Positions 35,574-44,599 of a DNA stretch of 48,850 nt are shown here, piece by piece. Within the stretch, counting starts at the first letter, position 1. Every line of letters starts with the position of its first letter. Made by a program: the position numbers and the translations under genes. The DNA is from Sebaldella sp. S0638 (GTDB lineage Bacteria; Fusobacteriota; Fusobacteriia; Fusobacteriales; Leptotrichiaceae): assembly GCF_024158605.1 (NCBI RefSeq), contig NZ_JAMZGM010000023.1, positions 1 to 48,850 on the forward strand, read 5' to 3'. The notes under the pieces are model-generated. The model did no database searches, had not been told where the DNA came from, and saw only the letters and a program-made list of their open reading frames with translations.

Positions 35574-35939
35574 TTATTTTTTCTTAGCTACGGCAGCTTT
35601 TACCGGACCTTTTCTAGTTCTTGCATTTGTTTTTGTCTTTTGTCCTCTTACCGGAAGCCCGTTTCTGTGTCTTAGACCTCTGTAGCTCTTTATGTCCATA
35701 AGTCTTTTGATATTAAGTCTTATTTCTTTTCTAAGTTCACCTTCGATTTTGTACTCATCAACGACATTTCTGATTTGCCCGACTTGCTCTTCTGACAAGT
35801 CCTTAACTTTAATATCTTTGTCAATATTAGCTTTTTCTAAAATTTTGATAGCAGTACTTCTTCCTATTCCAAAAATGTATGTCAGTGAAATCTCAACTCT
35901 TTTATTTCTAGGAATATCTACTCCTGCGATTCTAGCCAA
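35574..35939 (-). CDS. rpsM: 30S ribosomal protein S13
   Basis: This is a 121-residue head protein of the small subunit that contacts the P-site tRNA through its basic tail ('[18 protein letters not shown]'). The N-terminal '[20 protein letters not shown]' and '[18 protein letters not shown]' are diagnostic. The start is TTG 35939, eight bases after AAGGAGG. The 140-base spacer before it (towards rpmJ) may hold an autoregulatory leader. Confidence 0.97.
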   Translation of the reverse strand: MARIAGVDIPRNKRVEISLTYIFGIGRSTAIKILEKANIDKDIKVKDLSEEQVGQIRNVVDEYKIEGELRKEIRLNIKRLMDIKSYRGLRHRNGLPVRGQKTKTNARTRKGPVKAAVAKKK

Positions 35940-36079
35940 ATCTTTTCCTCCTTAATAATTTTTTTCTTAATTTGTTAACCTTCATCAATATGCCTTATGT
36001 GATAAAACATAAGAATAAGCTCTACAGCCCAACATACCTTTACAATTTTCATATATATATAAAGACAGTTAAACTCATA
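35940..36079 (-). other. Spacer between rpmJ and rpsM with a hairpin, possible regulatory leader
   Basis: At 140 bases this is the longest spacer in the ribosomal block. On the minus strand CTTATGT and ACATAAG form a 7-bp hairpin roughly 55 bases before the rpsM start. No terminator is visible. In other bacteria S4 binds a leader at this place of the alpha operon, but no such structure can be proven here. Confidence 0.4.
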
Positions 36080-36193
36080 TTATCCTTGAACCTGTTTATG
36101 TTTCGGATTCTCACAGATTACTCTCACTTTTCCGTGACGCTTTATCAATTTGCATTTGTCGCATATTGGTTTCACTGATGCTTTTACTTTCAT
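36080..36193 (-). CDS. rpmJ: 50S ribosomal protein L36
   Basis: This 37-residue protein starts '[20 protein letters not shown]' and ends '[11 protein letters not shown]'. The cysteines at 11, 14 and 27 and the following histidine form the zinc-ribbon of the C+ form of L36. It has AAGGAGAG before the ATG at 36193. It lies between infA and rpsM, as in most bacteria. Confidence 0.96.
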   Translation of the reverse strand: MKVKASVKPICDKCKLIKRHGKVRVICENPKHKQVQG

Positions 36194-36216
36194 AGAAACT
36201 CTCCTTCCACATATTA

Positions 36217-36435
36217 TTATTTCTTTCTGTAAATTATTCTGCCTCTGGATAAGTCATATGGAGAAATCTCCACCGTTACCTTATCCCCAGGAAGAATTTT
36301 TATGTAGTTCATTCTCATTTTTCCTGAGATATGTCCTAGAATTTCGTGTCCGTTCTCGAGCTTTATCTTGAACATCGCGTTTGGTAATGCTTCGAGAATT
36401 TCACCCTCTAATTCTATTACATCTTGTTTAGCCAT
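36217..36435 (-). CDS. infA: Translation initiation factor IF-1
   Basis: This 72-residue OB-fold protein binds the A site of the small subunit during initiation. '[20 protein letters not shown]' and '[15 protein letters not shown]' are family signatures. GAGGTGA precedes the ATG. It lies between map and rpmJ (23-base gap). Confidence 0.97.
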   Translation of the reverse strand: MAKQDVIELEGEILEALPNAMFKIKLENGHEILGHISGKMRMNYIKILPGDKVTVEISPYDLSRGRIIYRKK

Positions 36436-36498
36436 AAAAAATCACCTCAGATCCTTGTTATTATATCAAATTTATTGAAATTTGTCTATTATTTTTTC

Positions 36499-37272
36499 TT
36501 ATGATTTCAAACTTAAAATCAGCGGTTTTCCGTCAACAATGGCTATACTGTGCTCAAAGTGCGCAGATCTTTTATAATCTTTTGTTACTGCCGTCCATTG
36601 GTCATTAAGTATTCTCACACGGTAAGTTCCTACATTTACCATAGGTTCAATAGCAATTACCATTCCTTCTTCTATCTTCGGTCCCAGTCCTCTTACACCA
36701 TAGTTAGGCACCATAGGATCTTCATGCATCTCTTTTCCCACACCATGCCCGGCGAAGTCTCTTACTACCGAAAAACCGTTTTTTTCCACATATTCCTGTA
36801 TTGCTGCTGATATATCGCCTATTCTGTTACCTGCCACAGCCTGCTCTATCCCTATTGTTCTTGCGTGTTCAGTCACTTCCAGAAGCCTTTTTGATTCTTC
36901 GTCTATTTCTCCCACGGGAAAAGTCACCGCAGCATCACCTACATAGCCGTCAAGCACTGTTACAGTATCCAGACTTATAATATCGCCTTCTTTTAACAGC
37001 TCGTCTGCTCTTGGTATTCCATGCACTACTTTGTTATTAACAGAAGTACATAAACTCGCAGGATACGGTCTGCTGGTATGACCTCCGCCATACCCTTTTG
37101 TTCCCGGGATTGCTCCCTGACTTCTGATATAGTCTTCTGCTATTTTATCCAGTTCCAGTGTAGATATCCCTGGTTTTATATACTTCGGAATTATATCTTC
37201 ATAAAATCTGGCTATTATTTCATTAGCCTTCTTTATTTTTCTTATTTCATCTAAAGTTTTTATAATTGTCAT
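36499..37272 (-). CDS. map: Methionine aminopeptidase, type I
   Basis: This 257-residue metalloprotease removes the initiator methionine from nascent proteins. The metal ligands are in 'GDIISLDTVTVLDGYVGDAA' (two Asp), 'FAGHGVGKEMHEDP' (His), 'AIEPMV' (Glu) and 'HFEHSIAI' (Glu near the end). The N-terminal zinc-finger extension of some bacterial forms is absent. It lies 11 bases after adk and shares the operon with secY and infA. Confidence 0.96.
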   Translation of the reverse strand: MTIIKTLDEIRKIKKANEIIARFYEDIIPKYIKPGISTLELDKIAEDYIRSQGAIPGTKGYGGGHTSRPYPASLCTSVNNKVVHGIPRADELLKEGDIISLDTVTVLDGYVGDAAVTFPVGEIDEESKRLLEVTEHARTIGIEQAVAGNRIGDISAAIQEYVEKNGFSVVRDFAGHGVGKEMHEDPMVPNYGVRGLGPKIEEGMVIAIEPMVNVGTYRVRILNDQWTAVTKDYKRSAHFEHSIAIVDGKPLILSLKS

Positions 37273-37283
37273 TATATTCTCCT

Positions 37284-37916
37284 TTATAATGAGTCTAGTA
37301 CTCTCAAAATGTCCTCTGTTATTTTTCCTACTGCCTGTTTTCCATCTATTATTACTGTTTTCCCAAGGTTTTTGTAGTAGTCAAATAAAGGTGAAGTCAA
37401 ATCTTTATATTCTTTCAGTCTTGTTTTTACCGCTGTTTCATTGTCATCTTCTCTTTGATAGATATCTTCTTCATTTTCATCTACAGGAGGATTATATTTT
37501 ATATGATATATCTTACCTGTCTTTTTTGACATTCTTCTTCCTGTTATTCTTTCAAGTATTTCACTATCATCTACATCCAGAACCACTACTTTATCAATAC
37601 TCTTTCCCTGTTTCTCCAATATTTTCTGTAGTTCTTCAGCCTGATGCAGTGTTCTTGGAAAACCATCCAGAATAAATCCTTTTGCACAATCTTCTTTTTC
37701 CAGTCTTTCTTCTACTATTCCTATTGTTACATCATCAGGTACCAGAACTCCGTCGTCCATATATGTTTTAGCTTTTTTTCCCAGCTCAGTTCCATTTGCT
37801 ATAGCTGCTCTAAACATATCTCCTGTTGATATCTGCGGGATTCCGTATTTTTCTACGAGTAATTTTGCCTGTGTTCCTTTTCCTGCTCCCGGGGCTCCGA
37901 ATAAAATAATATTCAT
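37284..37916 (-). CDS. adk: Adenylate kinase
   Basis: This 210-residue enzyme interconverts ATP, ADP and AMP. The P-loop is 'GAPGAGKGTQA' (residues 7-17), 'STGDMFRAAI' and 'GFILDGFPRT' form the AMP site, and the long LID domain spans about 120-160. The LID carries 'YHIKYNPPVDENEED' without the zinc-binding cysteines seen in many Gram-positive forms. It is separated from secY by 118 bases that include an intrinsic terminator. Confidence 0.96.
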   Translation of the reverse strand: MNIILFGAPGAGKGTQAKLLVEKYGIPQISTGDMFRAAIANGTELGKKAKTYMDDGVLVPDDVTIGIVEERLEKEDCAKGFILDGFPRTLHQAEELQKILEKQGKSIDKVVVLDVDDSEILERITGRRMSKKTGKIYHIKYNPPVDENEEDIYQREDDNETAVKTRLKEYKDLTSPLFDYYKNLGKTVIIDGKQAVGKITEDILRVLDSL

Positions 37917-38023
37917 ACTCTACCTATCCTTCCTGTTTTTTGTCCCTTCACTTTATTTCTTAAAAGTAACTTACAAAATATCTTATACTTATAAATTTAT
38001 TTAAAAAATAAAATAAAAAGCTG

Positions 38024-38052
38024 GGGCTTATATCTTATTTTGATATAAACCC
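38024..38052 (-). terminator. Terminator overlapping the secY stop codon
   Basis: On the minus strand GGGTTTATATC and GATATAAGCCC (one GU) enclose AAAATAA, which contains the secY stop codon. CAGC, TTTTTATTTTATTTTTT and an AT-rich stretch follow. It lies before adk, so adk-map-infA may depend on readthrough or on an extra promoter. Confidence 0.72.
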
Positions 38053-39324
38053 TTTGTAACTTTTTACTGCTAAATGTGAATCTATTTGTTGTAATAAATC
38101 TACTGCTACTCCTACTAAGATCAGTAAGCTTGTTCCACTCATCAGTACCGGCATTTTCAGGAAATAACCAAAGAAAATATTTGGCAATACCCCTAAAACT
38201 GCAAGGAATACAGCACTTCCAAAAGTAATTCTTGTAGCTACCCCTTCAAGGTAATCCACAGTTTCACTTCCGGGTCTTTTTCCTGGTACCGTTGCTCCTC
38301 CTTGTTTCAAGTTATCTGCTACTTTTTCCGGATCAAAAACTATTGATGTGTAGAAAAATGCAAATACTACTACAAGGACTGCATAAAGTACAAGATATCC
38401 GACTCCTGTCTGAGAGAACAGATTTTTTAGCTTGGCATTCAGACTTGGGTCTTTTACCAGGCCAATTAATACAGACGGCACTGCCATCAATACCGAAGCA
38501 AAGATTATAGGCATTACCCCTGACATATTTATTTTTAACGGCAGAAAAGTTTTTTGTCCAACAGAACTTCTTCCTGTTCTGCCTTTTCCTACATATTGTA
38601 TAGGGATTCTTCTTTCAGCAAGCTGTATAAGTACTATTACTGCTATAAGTATTATAAACAATACCAGTGTTATCAGCATTAGTACCAGACCCATTCCGCC
38701 GCTTGTTGACAGATTTTTTCCAATCTGGAACATTTCAGCTGGGAGTCTTGATACTATACTTAAGAAGATAAGCATAGAAGTCCCGTTTCCAATACCTTTT
38801 AATGATATTCTCTCTGCAACCCACATCAGAAATGCAGTACCGCCGGTCATCAATGTTACTGTTACCAGTGTAAACATCGGTCCCGGTTCATATACCAACT
38901 GCTGCTGCTGCAAAAGAATAGTCAGACCAAAAGATTGAGCTATAGCTACACCTATTGTAAGATATCTTGTCCATTGTGTAACTTTCTCTTTTTCCTTACC
39001 GCCCTCTTTTTGCATCTCCTCTAATTTTGGTACAACTACCCCAAGTAGTTGAAAAATTATTGACGAGTTAATATAAGGTATTATCCCTAAGGCGAACATA
39101 GAGGCATTTTGAAATCCCCCACCCGAAAAAGTATTAATAAATCCTGCAAGCGAGTTTCCCTGCATTGCGCTGGAAAGTCTGCTTACGTCTATTCCCGGCA
39201 CCTGAATATGTACTCCTACTCTGGCAATCAGAAACATGATTAATGTAAATACTACTCTTTTTCTAAGCTCAGGAATTTCAACTATAGATTTTACTTTATG
39301 AACTACTTCTTCTACTAAAGTCAA
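38035..39324 (-). CDS. secY: Preprotein translocase subunit SecY
   Basis: This 429-residue channel protein of the Sec translocon has ten predicted transmembrane helices. 'GVHIQVPGIDVSRLSS' (plug region), 'ALGIIPYINSSIIFQLLGVV' and 'FVPGKRPGSET' (here 'TVPGKRPGSETVDYLEGV', cytosolic loop for ribosome and SecA binding) are diagnostic. The start is TTG 39324 with GAGGTGA upstream. It follows rplO by 36 bases in the spc operon. Confidence 0.97.
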   Translation of the reverse strand: MTLVEEVVHKVKSIVEIPELRKRVVFTLIMFLIARVGVHIQVPGIDVSRLSSAMQGNSLAGFINTFSGGGFQNASMFALGIIPYINSSIIFQLLGVVVPKLEEMQKEGGKEKEKVTQWTRYLTIGVAIAQSFGLTILLQQQQLVYEPGPMFTLVTVTLMTGGTAFLMWVAERISLKGIGNGTSMLIFLSIVSRLPAEMFQIGKNLSTSGGMGLVLMLITLVLFIILIAVIVLIQLAERRIPIQYVGKGRTGRSSVGQKTFLPLKINMSGVMPIIFASVLMAVPSVLIGLVKDPSLNAKLKNLFSQTGVGYLVLYAVLVVVFAFFYTSIVFDPEKVADNLKQGGATVPGKRPGSETVDYLEGVATRITFGSAVFLAVLGVLPNIFFGYFLKMPVLMSGTSLLILVGVAVDLLQQIDSHLAVKSYKGFISK

Positions 39325-39360
39325 GTTATCACCTCATTCTCAAGAAAAAGTAAGAATATC

Positions 39361-39969
39361 TTACTTTTCCTCTTTTTTATTATTCCCGGCAACAGTAGAA
39401 TATGATTTTATTTCTAAAATTTCTACTTTTCCCCCAGCTTTTTCCACTAATTCCTTAGTTTTTCCAGAAATTCTGTGAACTTTGAAATTTAATTTTTTAG
39501 AAACTTCTGCTTCTCCGATGATTTTAAGAATACTTTTGAAATCTTTTTCTTTTACATAAGAATCAATATTTTCTCCAAGATATTCCTTTACTAATTTTCT
39601 CCCTTTCAGGTTTCTTAGCTTTTCATCGCTGTATTTCTTTATGAATCTGGCTCTTTTTACAACTCCGTTATCTACTAATGTAGCAATACTAACTTCGTCT
39701 CCATCTTCAAATCTGTCTACTATATCTTTAATATTTAATACAATAAAGTCTTTTTTAAATGGTGAATTGCTGAATCCTCTCTTTGGAATTCTTCTGATCA
39801 ACGGCATTTGTCCACCCTCAAAAGCTGGTGATACATAACTTCCTGATCTTTGCTTCTGTCCATTATGACCTTTTCCGGCAGTTTTTCCCCAACCAGATCC
39901 GTGTCCTCTACCTATTCTTCTTCTTCCTTTTTTCGAACCTTCTGAAGGTCTTAATTCATTTATGTTCAT
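39361..39969 (-). CDS. rplO: 50S ribosomal protein L15, with an unusual insertion
   Basis: L15 normally has about 145-150 residues; this one has 202. The N-terminal '[20 protein letters not shown]' with the glycine-rich region and the C-terminal '[17 protein letters not shown]' are standard. Between them, about residues 105-150, is an extra basic segment ('[20 protein letters not shown]', '[20 protein letters not shown]') that other L15 proteins lack, and there is a short charged tail ('AGNNKKEEK'). The insert might fold on the surface of the large subunit. The gene lies between rpmD and secY. Confidence 0.95.
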   Translation of the reverse strand: MNINELRPSEGSKKGRRRIGRGHGSGWGKTAGKGHNGQKQRSGSYVSPAFEGGQMPLIRRIPKRGFSNSPFKKDFIVLNIKDIVDRFEDGDEVSIATLVDNGVVKRARFIKKYSDEKLRNLKGRKLVKEYLGENIDSYVKEKDFKSILKIIGEAEVSKKLNFKVHRISGKTKELVEKAGGKVEILEIKSYSTVAGNNKKEEK

Positions 39970-39970
39970 C

Positions 39971-40150
39971 CTAAACCTCCTCTACTTGAAGTAAATAAGA
40001 AACTAATTTTATTTTTCCTTCTATATCCGCTGTTTTTTCATGTAATGCACTGTGGCCTATTTTTCTTAACCCAAGTGATTTAACAGTTTCGACATGGTTA
40101 GGTTTTCTTCCATTAATTCCTTTTACTAGCGTTACTCTAATTTTAGACAT
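39971..40150 (-). CDS. rpmD: 50S ribosomal protein L30
   Basis: This is a 59-residue protein: '[20 protein letters not shown]' is the typical N-terminus and '[20 protein letters not shown]' the conserved middle. It is preceded by AGGAGGTAAAATTA. It fits the small bacterial L30 and lies between rpsE and rplO in the standard order. Confidence 0.95.
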   Translation of the reverse strand: MSKIRVTLVKGINGRKPNHVETVKSLGLRKIGHSALHEKTADIEGKIKLVSYLLQVEEV

Positions 40151-40168
40151 TAATTTTACCTCCTAGCC

Positions 40169-40675
40169 TTATCCTAAAATCTCTTCTACTGATTTTCCTC
40201 TTAATCTTGCCACATCTTCTACGCTTCTAAGCTGCTTTAATCCTTCGATTGTAGCTCTTGCCACGTTATCTTTATTTTTTGATCCTCTTATTTTAGTAAG
40301 TACATCATGCACTCCAACAAGCTCCAGAATTTCTCTTGTTGCAGACCCGGCGATAACTCCCGTTCCTTTTGATGCAGGTTTTAATAATACACTTGTTGAA
40401 TTATATTTACCTATTTGATCATGTGGAAGTGTTCCACCTTTCAAAGATACAGTTACAAGATTTTTTTTCGCGTTAGCTACCGCTTTTTTGATAGCATCAG
40501 GTACACCATTAGCTTTTCCTAATCCTATACCTACTTTTCCTTTTTCGTTTCCTACAGCCGCTAATACAGAAAAAGATATTCTTCTTCCTCCTTTTACCGT
40601 CTTAGAAACTCTGCTTATTCTTAAAAGACTTTCTTTATATTCACTTTGTTTAGTCTCTCTAGGTTCTCTAGCCAA
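40169..40675 (-). CDS. rpsE: 30S ribosomal protein S5
   Basis: This is a 168-residue protein important for decoding accuracy. 'RRISFSVLAAVGNEKGKVGI' and 'GIGLGKANGVPDAIKKAV' are S5 signatures, and 'GTGVIAGSATREILELVGV' is the C-terminal domain. It begins at TTG 40675 after GGAGGACTTG. It lies between rplR and rpmD. Confidence 0.97.
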   Translation of the reverse strand: MAREPRETKQSEYKESLLRISRVSKTVKGGRRISFSVLAAVGNEKGKVGIGLGKANGVPDAIKKAVANAKKNLVTVSLKGGTLPHDQIGKYNSTSVLLKPASKGTGVIAGSATREILELVGVHDVLTKIRGSKNKDNVARATIEGLKQLRSVEDVARLRGKSVEEILG

Positions 40676-40693
40676 AACAAGTCCTCCTTTTTT

Positions 40694-41062
40694 CTAGAAT
40701 TTTAATCCTGCTTCTCTTGCAGCATCTGCTAGGGCTTTCACTCTACCAGTATAAACATATCCCGATCTGTCGAATACCACTTCAGTGATTCCTTTATCCA
40801 TCGCTCTTTTTGCTATTGCTTCACCGATTTTTTTAGCAGCTTCCATGTTACTTCCGTTAGCTACACCAGCTTTTAATTCTTTGTCAATACTTGACGCAGA
40901 TGCAATAGTTTTTCCAGTCGAATCATCTATTACTTGAACAAAAATATTAGTTAAGCTTCTGAAAACAGATAATCTAGGTCTTTCAGCAGTTCCAACTATT
41001 TTGTTTCTGATTCTACCGTGCTTTTTTTGTCTAGCTTTATTTCTATTTAATTTTTTTACCAC
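40694..41062 (-). CDS. rplR: 50S ribosomal protein L18
   Basis: This is a 122-residue 5S rRNA-binding protein. '[20 protein letters not shown]' and '[20 protein letters not shown]' are the family signatures. It starts at GTG 41062, ten bases after AGGAGG. It lies 13 bases after rplF. Confidence 0.97.
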   Translation of the reverse strand: MVKKLNRNKARQKKHGRIRNKIVGTAERPRLSVFRSLTNIFVQVIDDSTGKTIASASSIDKELKAGVANGSNMEAAKKIGEAIAKRAMDKGITEVVFDRSGYVYTGRVKALADAAREAGLKF

Positions 41063-41075
41063 TATGAACTACCTC

Positions 41076-41609
41076 CTATCCTTTCTTACCTTCTTTTCTT
41101 CTTATTTGCTCATCAGCATATTTTACACCTTTTCCTTTGTATGGTTCAGGTGGTCTTTTTGCTCTGATATTAGCGGCTATCTGCCCTACTAATTCTTTAT
41201 TTATACCTTCTACTGATATTTTTGTGTTTCCGTCTACTTTAAAAGTGATTCCTTCTACAGGTTCTATTTCTACCGGATGAGAAAATCCTAATGATAATGT
41301 CAGCCCTTTTCCTGCTGCCTGTACTCTGTATCCTACTCCCACAAGTTCTAATTTCTTTTCGAATCCTTGGCTTACACCAACAATCATATTATTCAAAACT
41401 GCTCTTGTTGTCCCGTGTAGTGCTCTGATATTTGGCAGATCATTTGGTCTTGTTATATTTATATCACCGTTATCTACTTTTACAGTTATTTCCGGGTTGA
41501 ATTCTCTCTCTAACTGTCCTTTAGGTCCTTTTACAGTTATCTTATTCCCATCTTGCTTTAATTCAACTCCGCTAGGTATAGTTATAACTTTTCTACCTAC
41601 TCTCGACAT
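41076..41609 (-). CDS. rplF: 50S ribosomal protein L6
   Basis: This 177-residue protein has two tandem L6 folds. '[20 protein letters not shown]' starts the first, and the C-terminal '[20 protein letters not shown]' is the conserved L6 motif near the sarcin-ricin loop. AGGAGG lies upstream of the ATG. It lies between rpsH and rplR. Confidence 0.97.
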   Translation of the reverse strand: MSRVGRKVITIPSGVELKQDGNKITVKGPKGQLEREFNPEITVKVDNGDINITRPNDLPNIRALHGTTRAVLNNMIVGVSQGFEKKLELVGVGYRVQAAGKGLTLSLGFSHPVEIEPVEGITFKVDGNTKISVEGINKELVGQIAANIRAKRPPEPYKGKGVKYADEQIRRKEGKKG

Positions 41610-41642
41610 TTGTTTTTCCTCCTAATATATAAAATGCGTAAA

Positions 41643-42038
41643 TTACCACACGTAGCAAAGAACTTCTCCGCCTACGCTATGCTTTCTGCATTCCTTGTCT
41701 GTAATAACACCTTTTGGCGTTGAGACAATTGCAATTCCCAATCCACCTAATACTTTAGGTAAATCTTCCACACCTGAATAAACTCTTCTTCCAGGTTTTG
41801 ATATTCTTTTTAGTCCTTTTATTACATTTTCACCGTCAACATATTTAAGCGCAACGACTACATCTTTTTTAGAACCATCTTCTTTTATTTCAAAATCTTT
41901 TATATATCCTTCATTTTTTAATATGTTAGCTATTCCAAGTTTCATGTTCGAATAAGGAATTTTAACACTTTCATGCTTAGCACTATTAGCATTTCTAATT
42001 CTTGTAAGCATATCTGCAATAGGATCTGTTAAGTTCAT
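41643..42038 (-). CDS. rpsH: 30S ribosomal protein S8
   Basis: This 131-residue protein is a central assembly factor of the 16S rRNA platform. '[20 protein letters not shown]' and '[20 protein letters not shown]' are diagnostic. The C-terminal 'GGEVLCYVW' matches the family ending. The gene follows rpsN in the spc operon. Confidence 0.97.
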   Translation of the reverse strand: MNLTDPIADMLTRIRNANSAKHESVKIPYSNMKLGIANILKNEGYIKDFEIKEDGSKKDVVVALKYVDGENVIKGLKRISKPGRRVYSGVEDLPKVLGGLGIAIVSTPKGVITDKECRKHSVGGEVLCYVW

Positions 42039-42060
42039 TAAATGTGCCTCCTTTCAATTT

Positions 42061-42348
42061 TTACCAGCTTGATTTTTTTATCCCAGGAATTAATCCTTCT
42101 CCTGCTAACTTTCTGAATACAACTCTCGAAATTCCAAATTCTCTCATGTATCCTCTTGGTCTTCCGTTTACCTGACATCTGTTTCTAAGTCTAGTAGGTG
42201 ATGCATTTCTAGGTAATTTAGCAAGCTCTTTTATTGCTTCTTTATCGCCTTTTCTGATTCTTTCTTTTAGCTCGGCTCTTTTTGCTGCGTATTTATCTAT
42301 AGTTTTTGCTATTTTCAGGTTTTTTTCCATCATTGCTATTTTAGCCAT
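42061..42348 (-). CDS. rpsN: 30S ribosomal protein S14, zinc-independent form
   Basis: This 95-residue protein is of the longer C-minus type. Only one cysteine occurs in 'RNRCQVNGRPRGYMREFGIS' and no CxxC pairs are present, so no zinc finger is formed. The conserved C-terminus 'LAGEGLIPGIKKSSW' is complete. L36 (36080) keeps its zinc-ribbon cysteines, so this genome mixes the two states. Confidence 0.97.
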   Translation of the reverse strand: MAKIAMMEKNLKIAKTIDKYAAKRAELKERIRKGDKEAIKELAKLPRNASPTRLRNRCQVNGRPRGYMREFGISRVVFRKLAGEGLIPGIKKSSW

Positions 42349-42365
42349 CTTGTTTCAACACCTCC

Positions 42366-42920
42366 TTATTTTTGGAATGGCATACCGAATGCTGCCAGTA
42401 ATGCATGTCCTTCTTCATCAGTTTTCGCTGTAGAAACAATAGTTATCCCTAATCCAAACATTTTATCTACTTTGTCTATTTCTATTTCAGGAAAAACTAT
42501 TTGTTCTCTTATTCCTAAAGTATAGTTTCCTCTTCCGTCGAATCCTTTTTTAGAAACTCCCTCGAAATCTCTAACTCTTGGAAGGGCTACTGTTACTAAT
42601 CTATCTAAAAATTCATACATTTTTTCTTTTCTAAGAGTAACTTTTGCACCGATTTTTTGTCCTTCTCTTAATTTGAATCCTGCTTCAGATTTTTTTGCTT
42701 TTCTTGCAACAGGTTGCTGTCCTGTGATTATTTTAAGATCGTTAATTGCTGCGTCTAGTAATTTAGCATTTCCAGCTGCTTCACCAACTCCGATATTTAC
42801 GATTATTTTGTCCAGTTTAGGTACTTCCATTATGTTTTTCATGTTTAATTCCTTAAATAATGCAGGTACAATCTCTTCTCTATACATAGTGTATAATCTT
42901 GGTATATATTTTTCAGCCAC
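42366..42920 (-). CDS. rplE: 50S ribosomal protein L5
   Basis: This 184-residue protein binds 5S rRNA in the central protuberance. '[20 protein letters not shown]' and '[12 protein letters not shown]' (here '[20 protein letters not shown]') are signatures. It starts at GTG 42920 ('[16 protein letters not shown]', read as Met), preceded by AGGAGG. It lies between rplX and rpsN. Confidence 0.97.
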   Translation of the reverse strand: MAEKYIPRLYTMYREEIVPALFKELNMKNIMEVPKLDKIIVNIGVGEAAGNAKLLDAAINDLKIITGQQPVARKAKKSEAGFKLREGQKIGAKVTLRKEKMYEFLDRLVTVALPRVRDFEGVSKKGFDGRGNYTLGIREQIVFPEIEIDKVDKMFGLGITIVSTAKTDEEGHALLAAFGMPFQK

Positions 42921-42938
42921 TGTATGTTATCCTCCTTC

Positions 42939-43307
42939 CTATATTTCTTTTCCAGAAACTACTGAAATTCTTACTTTTTTATCATTTTTGAATTCTTTTC
43001 TCACTCTAGTACCTTTTTTTGCTTTTTCATCCCAAAGCATTACTTTTGATGCAAAAATAGGCATTTCTTTCTCTACAACTTCTCCTTGTGGGTTCATTTG
43101 ATTAGGCTTTATAAATTTCTTTCTTACATTTACACCCTCTACAATTACTTTTCCTGTGCTTCTCATTACTCTTAGCACTTTTCCCACTTTGTCCTTGTCT
43201 CCTGGCTTTTCAGCAGCATCTTTCGATCTTCCGCTTACTACTACTACCATATCTCCTGTTTTCACATGTAATTTTTTAGGTACCGATTTTACTTTTGATT
43301 TTATCAC
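42939..43307 (-). CDS. rplX: 50S ribosomal protein L24
   Basis: This 122-residue protein has a KOW domain ('KTGDMVVVVSGRSKDAAEKP', 'GDKDKVGKVLRVMRSTGKVI'). It is about 15 residues longer than usual because of an insert after 'SGRSKD' and a C-terminal tail. It initiates assembly of the large subunit. The start is GTG 43307 after AGGAGGA. It lies between rplN and rplE. Confidence 0.96.
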   Translation of the reverse strand: MIKSKVKSVPKKLHVKTGDMVVVVSGRSKDAAEKPGDKDKVGKVLRVMRSTGKVIVEGVNVRKKFIKPNQMNPQGEVVEKEMPIFASKVMLWDEKAKKGTRVRKEFKNDKKVRISVVSGKEI

Positions 43308-43322
43308 AGCAAATCCTCCTTC

Positions 43323-43691
43323 CTATAATACTTCTGGTGCAAGAGATACTATTCTCATAAAGTTTTTCGCTCTCAATTCTCTTGCCACTGGGCCAAATAT
43401 TCTTGTTCCTCTTATTTCAAGGTTTGCGTTTAATACAACTGCTGCATTGTCATCAAACTTTATATATGAACCGTCTGCTCTTTTTAATTCTTTTCTTGTT
43501 CTTACTACAACTGCTTTAACTACGTCTCCCTTTTTTACGTTTCCATTAGGAATAGCCTCTTTAACAGAAGCAACTACTATGTCTCCGATTCTCCCGAATC
43601 TTCTTCTTGATCCGCCAAGAACTCTTATTACCATAATTTTCTTTGCACCTGTATTATCAGCAACGTTAAGTACTGTTTGTTGTTGAACCAT
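43323..43691 (-). CDS. rplN: 50S ribosomal protein L14
   Basis: This 122-residue protein starts '[20 protein letters not shown]' and ends '[13 protein letters not shown]', both typical of L14, which forms an intersubunit bridge. It is the first gene of the spc part. The gap to rpsQ is only 14 bases, so no promoter is evident there. Confidence 0.97.
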   Translation of the reverse strand: MVQQQTVLNVADNTGAKKIMVIRVLGGSRRRFGRIGDIVVASVKEAIPNGNVKKGDVVKAVVVRTRKELKRADGSYIKFDDNAAVVLNANLEIRGTRIFGPVARELRAKNFMRIVSLAPEVL

Positions 43692-43705
43692 CCTAATCCT
43701 CCTCT

Positions 43706-43966
43706 CTACTTAGCTCTTTCTAAAATAGTTACTACTCTCCATCTTTTGTCTTTACTTAGTGGTCTAGTTTCCATTATTCTTACTTTATCTCCGACGTTAC
43801 AATCATTGTTTTCGTCATGTGCTTTATATTTTTTTGAAACTTTTAGTCTTTTTTTGTATAATTTATGAAATTTCATTGTTTCTTCAATAACAACTACTGT
43901 TTTTTCCATTTTATCAGAAACAACTATACCTTCTCTAACTTTTCTATAGTTACGTTTGATTTCCAC
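43706..43966 (-). CDS. rpsQ: 30S ribosomal protein S17
   Basis: This 86-residue OB-fold protein contains '[19 protein letters not shown]' and '[20 protein letters not shown]', the S17 signatures. It begins at GTG 43966 with AAGGAGG upstream. It is the last gene of the S10 part, after rpmC (16 bases). Confidence 0.97.
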   Translation of the reverse strand: MEIKRNYRKVREGIVVSDKMEKTVVVIEETMKFHKLYKKRLKVSKKYKAHDENNDCNVGDKVRIMETRPLSKDKRWRVVTILERAK

Positions 43967-43982
43967 AGTCTACCTCCTTCAA

Positions 43983-44174
43983 TTATCCGTTTTTCTTTTC
44001 AGTAAGTATTGTTTTTATTCTTGCTATTGTTCTCTTCATATCTCTGATCTGAGCTGTGTTTTGCAACTGTCCTAAAGAGTGCTGAAATTTTAAATTAAAC
44101 AATTCCTCTTTTAAGTTTTTCTCTTGTGATATTAATTCATCGATAGACAAATCTCTAATTTCTTTAGATAACAT
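43983..44174 (-). CDS. rpmC: 50S ribosomal protein L29
   Basis: This 63-residue two-helix protein at the tunnel exit contains 'EIRDLSIDELISQEKNLKEE', 'LFNLKFQHSLGQLQNTAQIR' and the typical 'DMKRTIARIKTIL'. Its ATG overlaps the stop codon of rplP (TAATG), so the two are probably translationally coupled. Confidence 0.97.
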   Translation of the reverse strand: MLSKEIRDLSIDELISQEKNLKEELFNLKFQHSLGQLQNTAQIRDMKRTIARIKTILTEKKNG

Positions 44175-44599
44175 TAATTATCACCACCCATTTCTTCTTT
44201 TTTTACAAACTTACACTTTATAGGTAGTTTGTGTGCAGCTTTTCTTAGAGCTTCTTTTGCTCTTTCTTCAGGTACTCCGCCAACCTCAAACATAATTTTG
44301 TCTCTTTTTACTACTGCTACCCAACCTTCAGTATTTCCTTTACCTTTACCCATTCTTGTTCCTTCTGGTCTCTTTGTATAAGGCTTATCAGGAAAAATTC
44401 TGATCCAGATTTTCCCTTCCCTTTTGAAGGTTCTATTTATTGTTACCCTGCACGCTTCGATTTGTCTTGATGTTATCCATCCAAATTCTTTTGCTGCAAG
44501 ACCGTATTCACCAAAGTCTACATTGTTTCCTTTTGTAGCAACTCCGCCGATTTTTCCTCTGAATTGTTTTCTGTATTTCGTTCTTTTAGGTATTAACAT
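44174..44599 (-). CDS. rplP: 50S ribosomal protein L16
   Basis: This 141-residue protein near the peptidyl-transferase centre contains '[20 protein letters not shown]', '[19 protein letters not shown]' and '[17 protein letters not shown]'. Its first base overlaps the last base of rpsC, and it overlaps rpmC at the other end, which gives a compact rpsC-rplP-rpmC module. Confidence 0.97.
   Translation of the reverse strand: MLIPKRTKYRKQFRGKIGGVATKGNNVDFGEYGLAAKEFGWITSRQIEACRVTINRTFKREGKIWIRIFPDKPYTKRPEGTRMGKGKGNTEGWVAVVKRDKIMFEVGGVPEERAKEALRKAAHKLPIKCKFVKKEEMGGDN

Noticed and set aside
43156-43686. Plus-strand open frame of 176 codons across rplX and rplN
   Set aside because: It is antisense to conserved ribosomal genes and shows no protein-like signature of its own.
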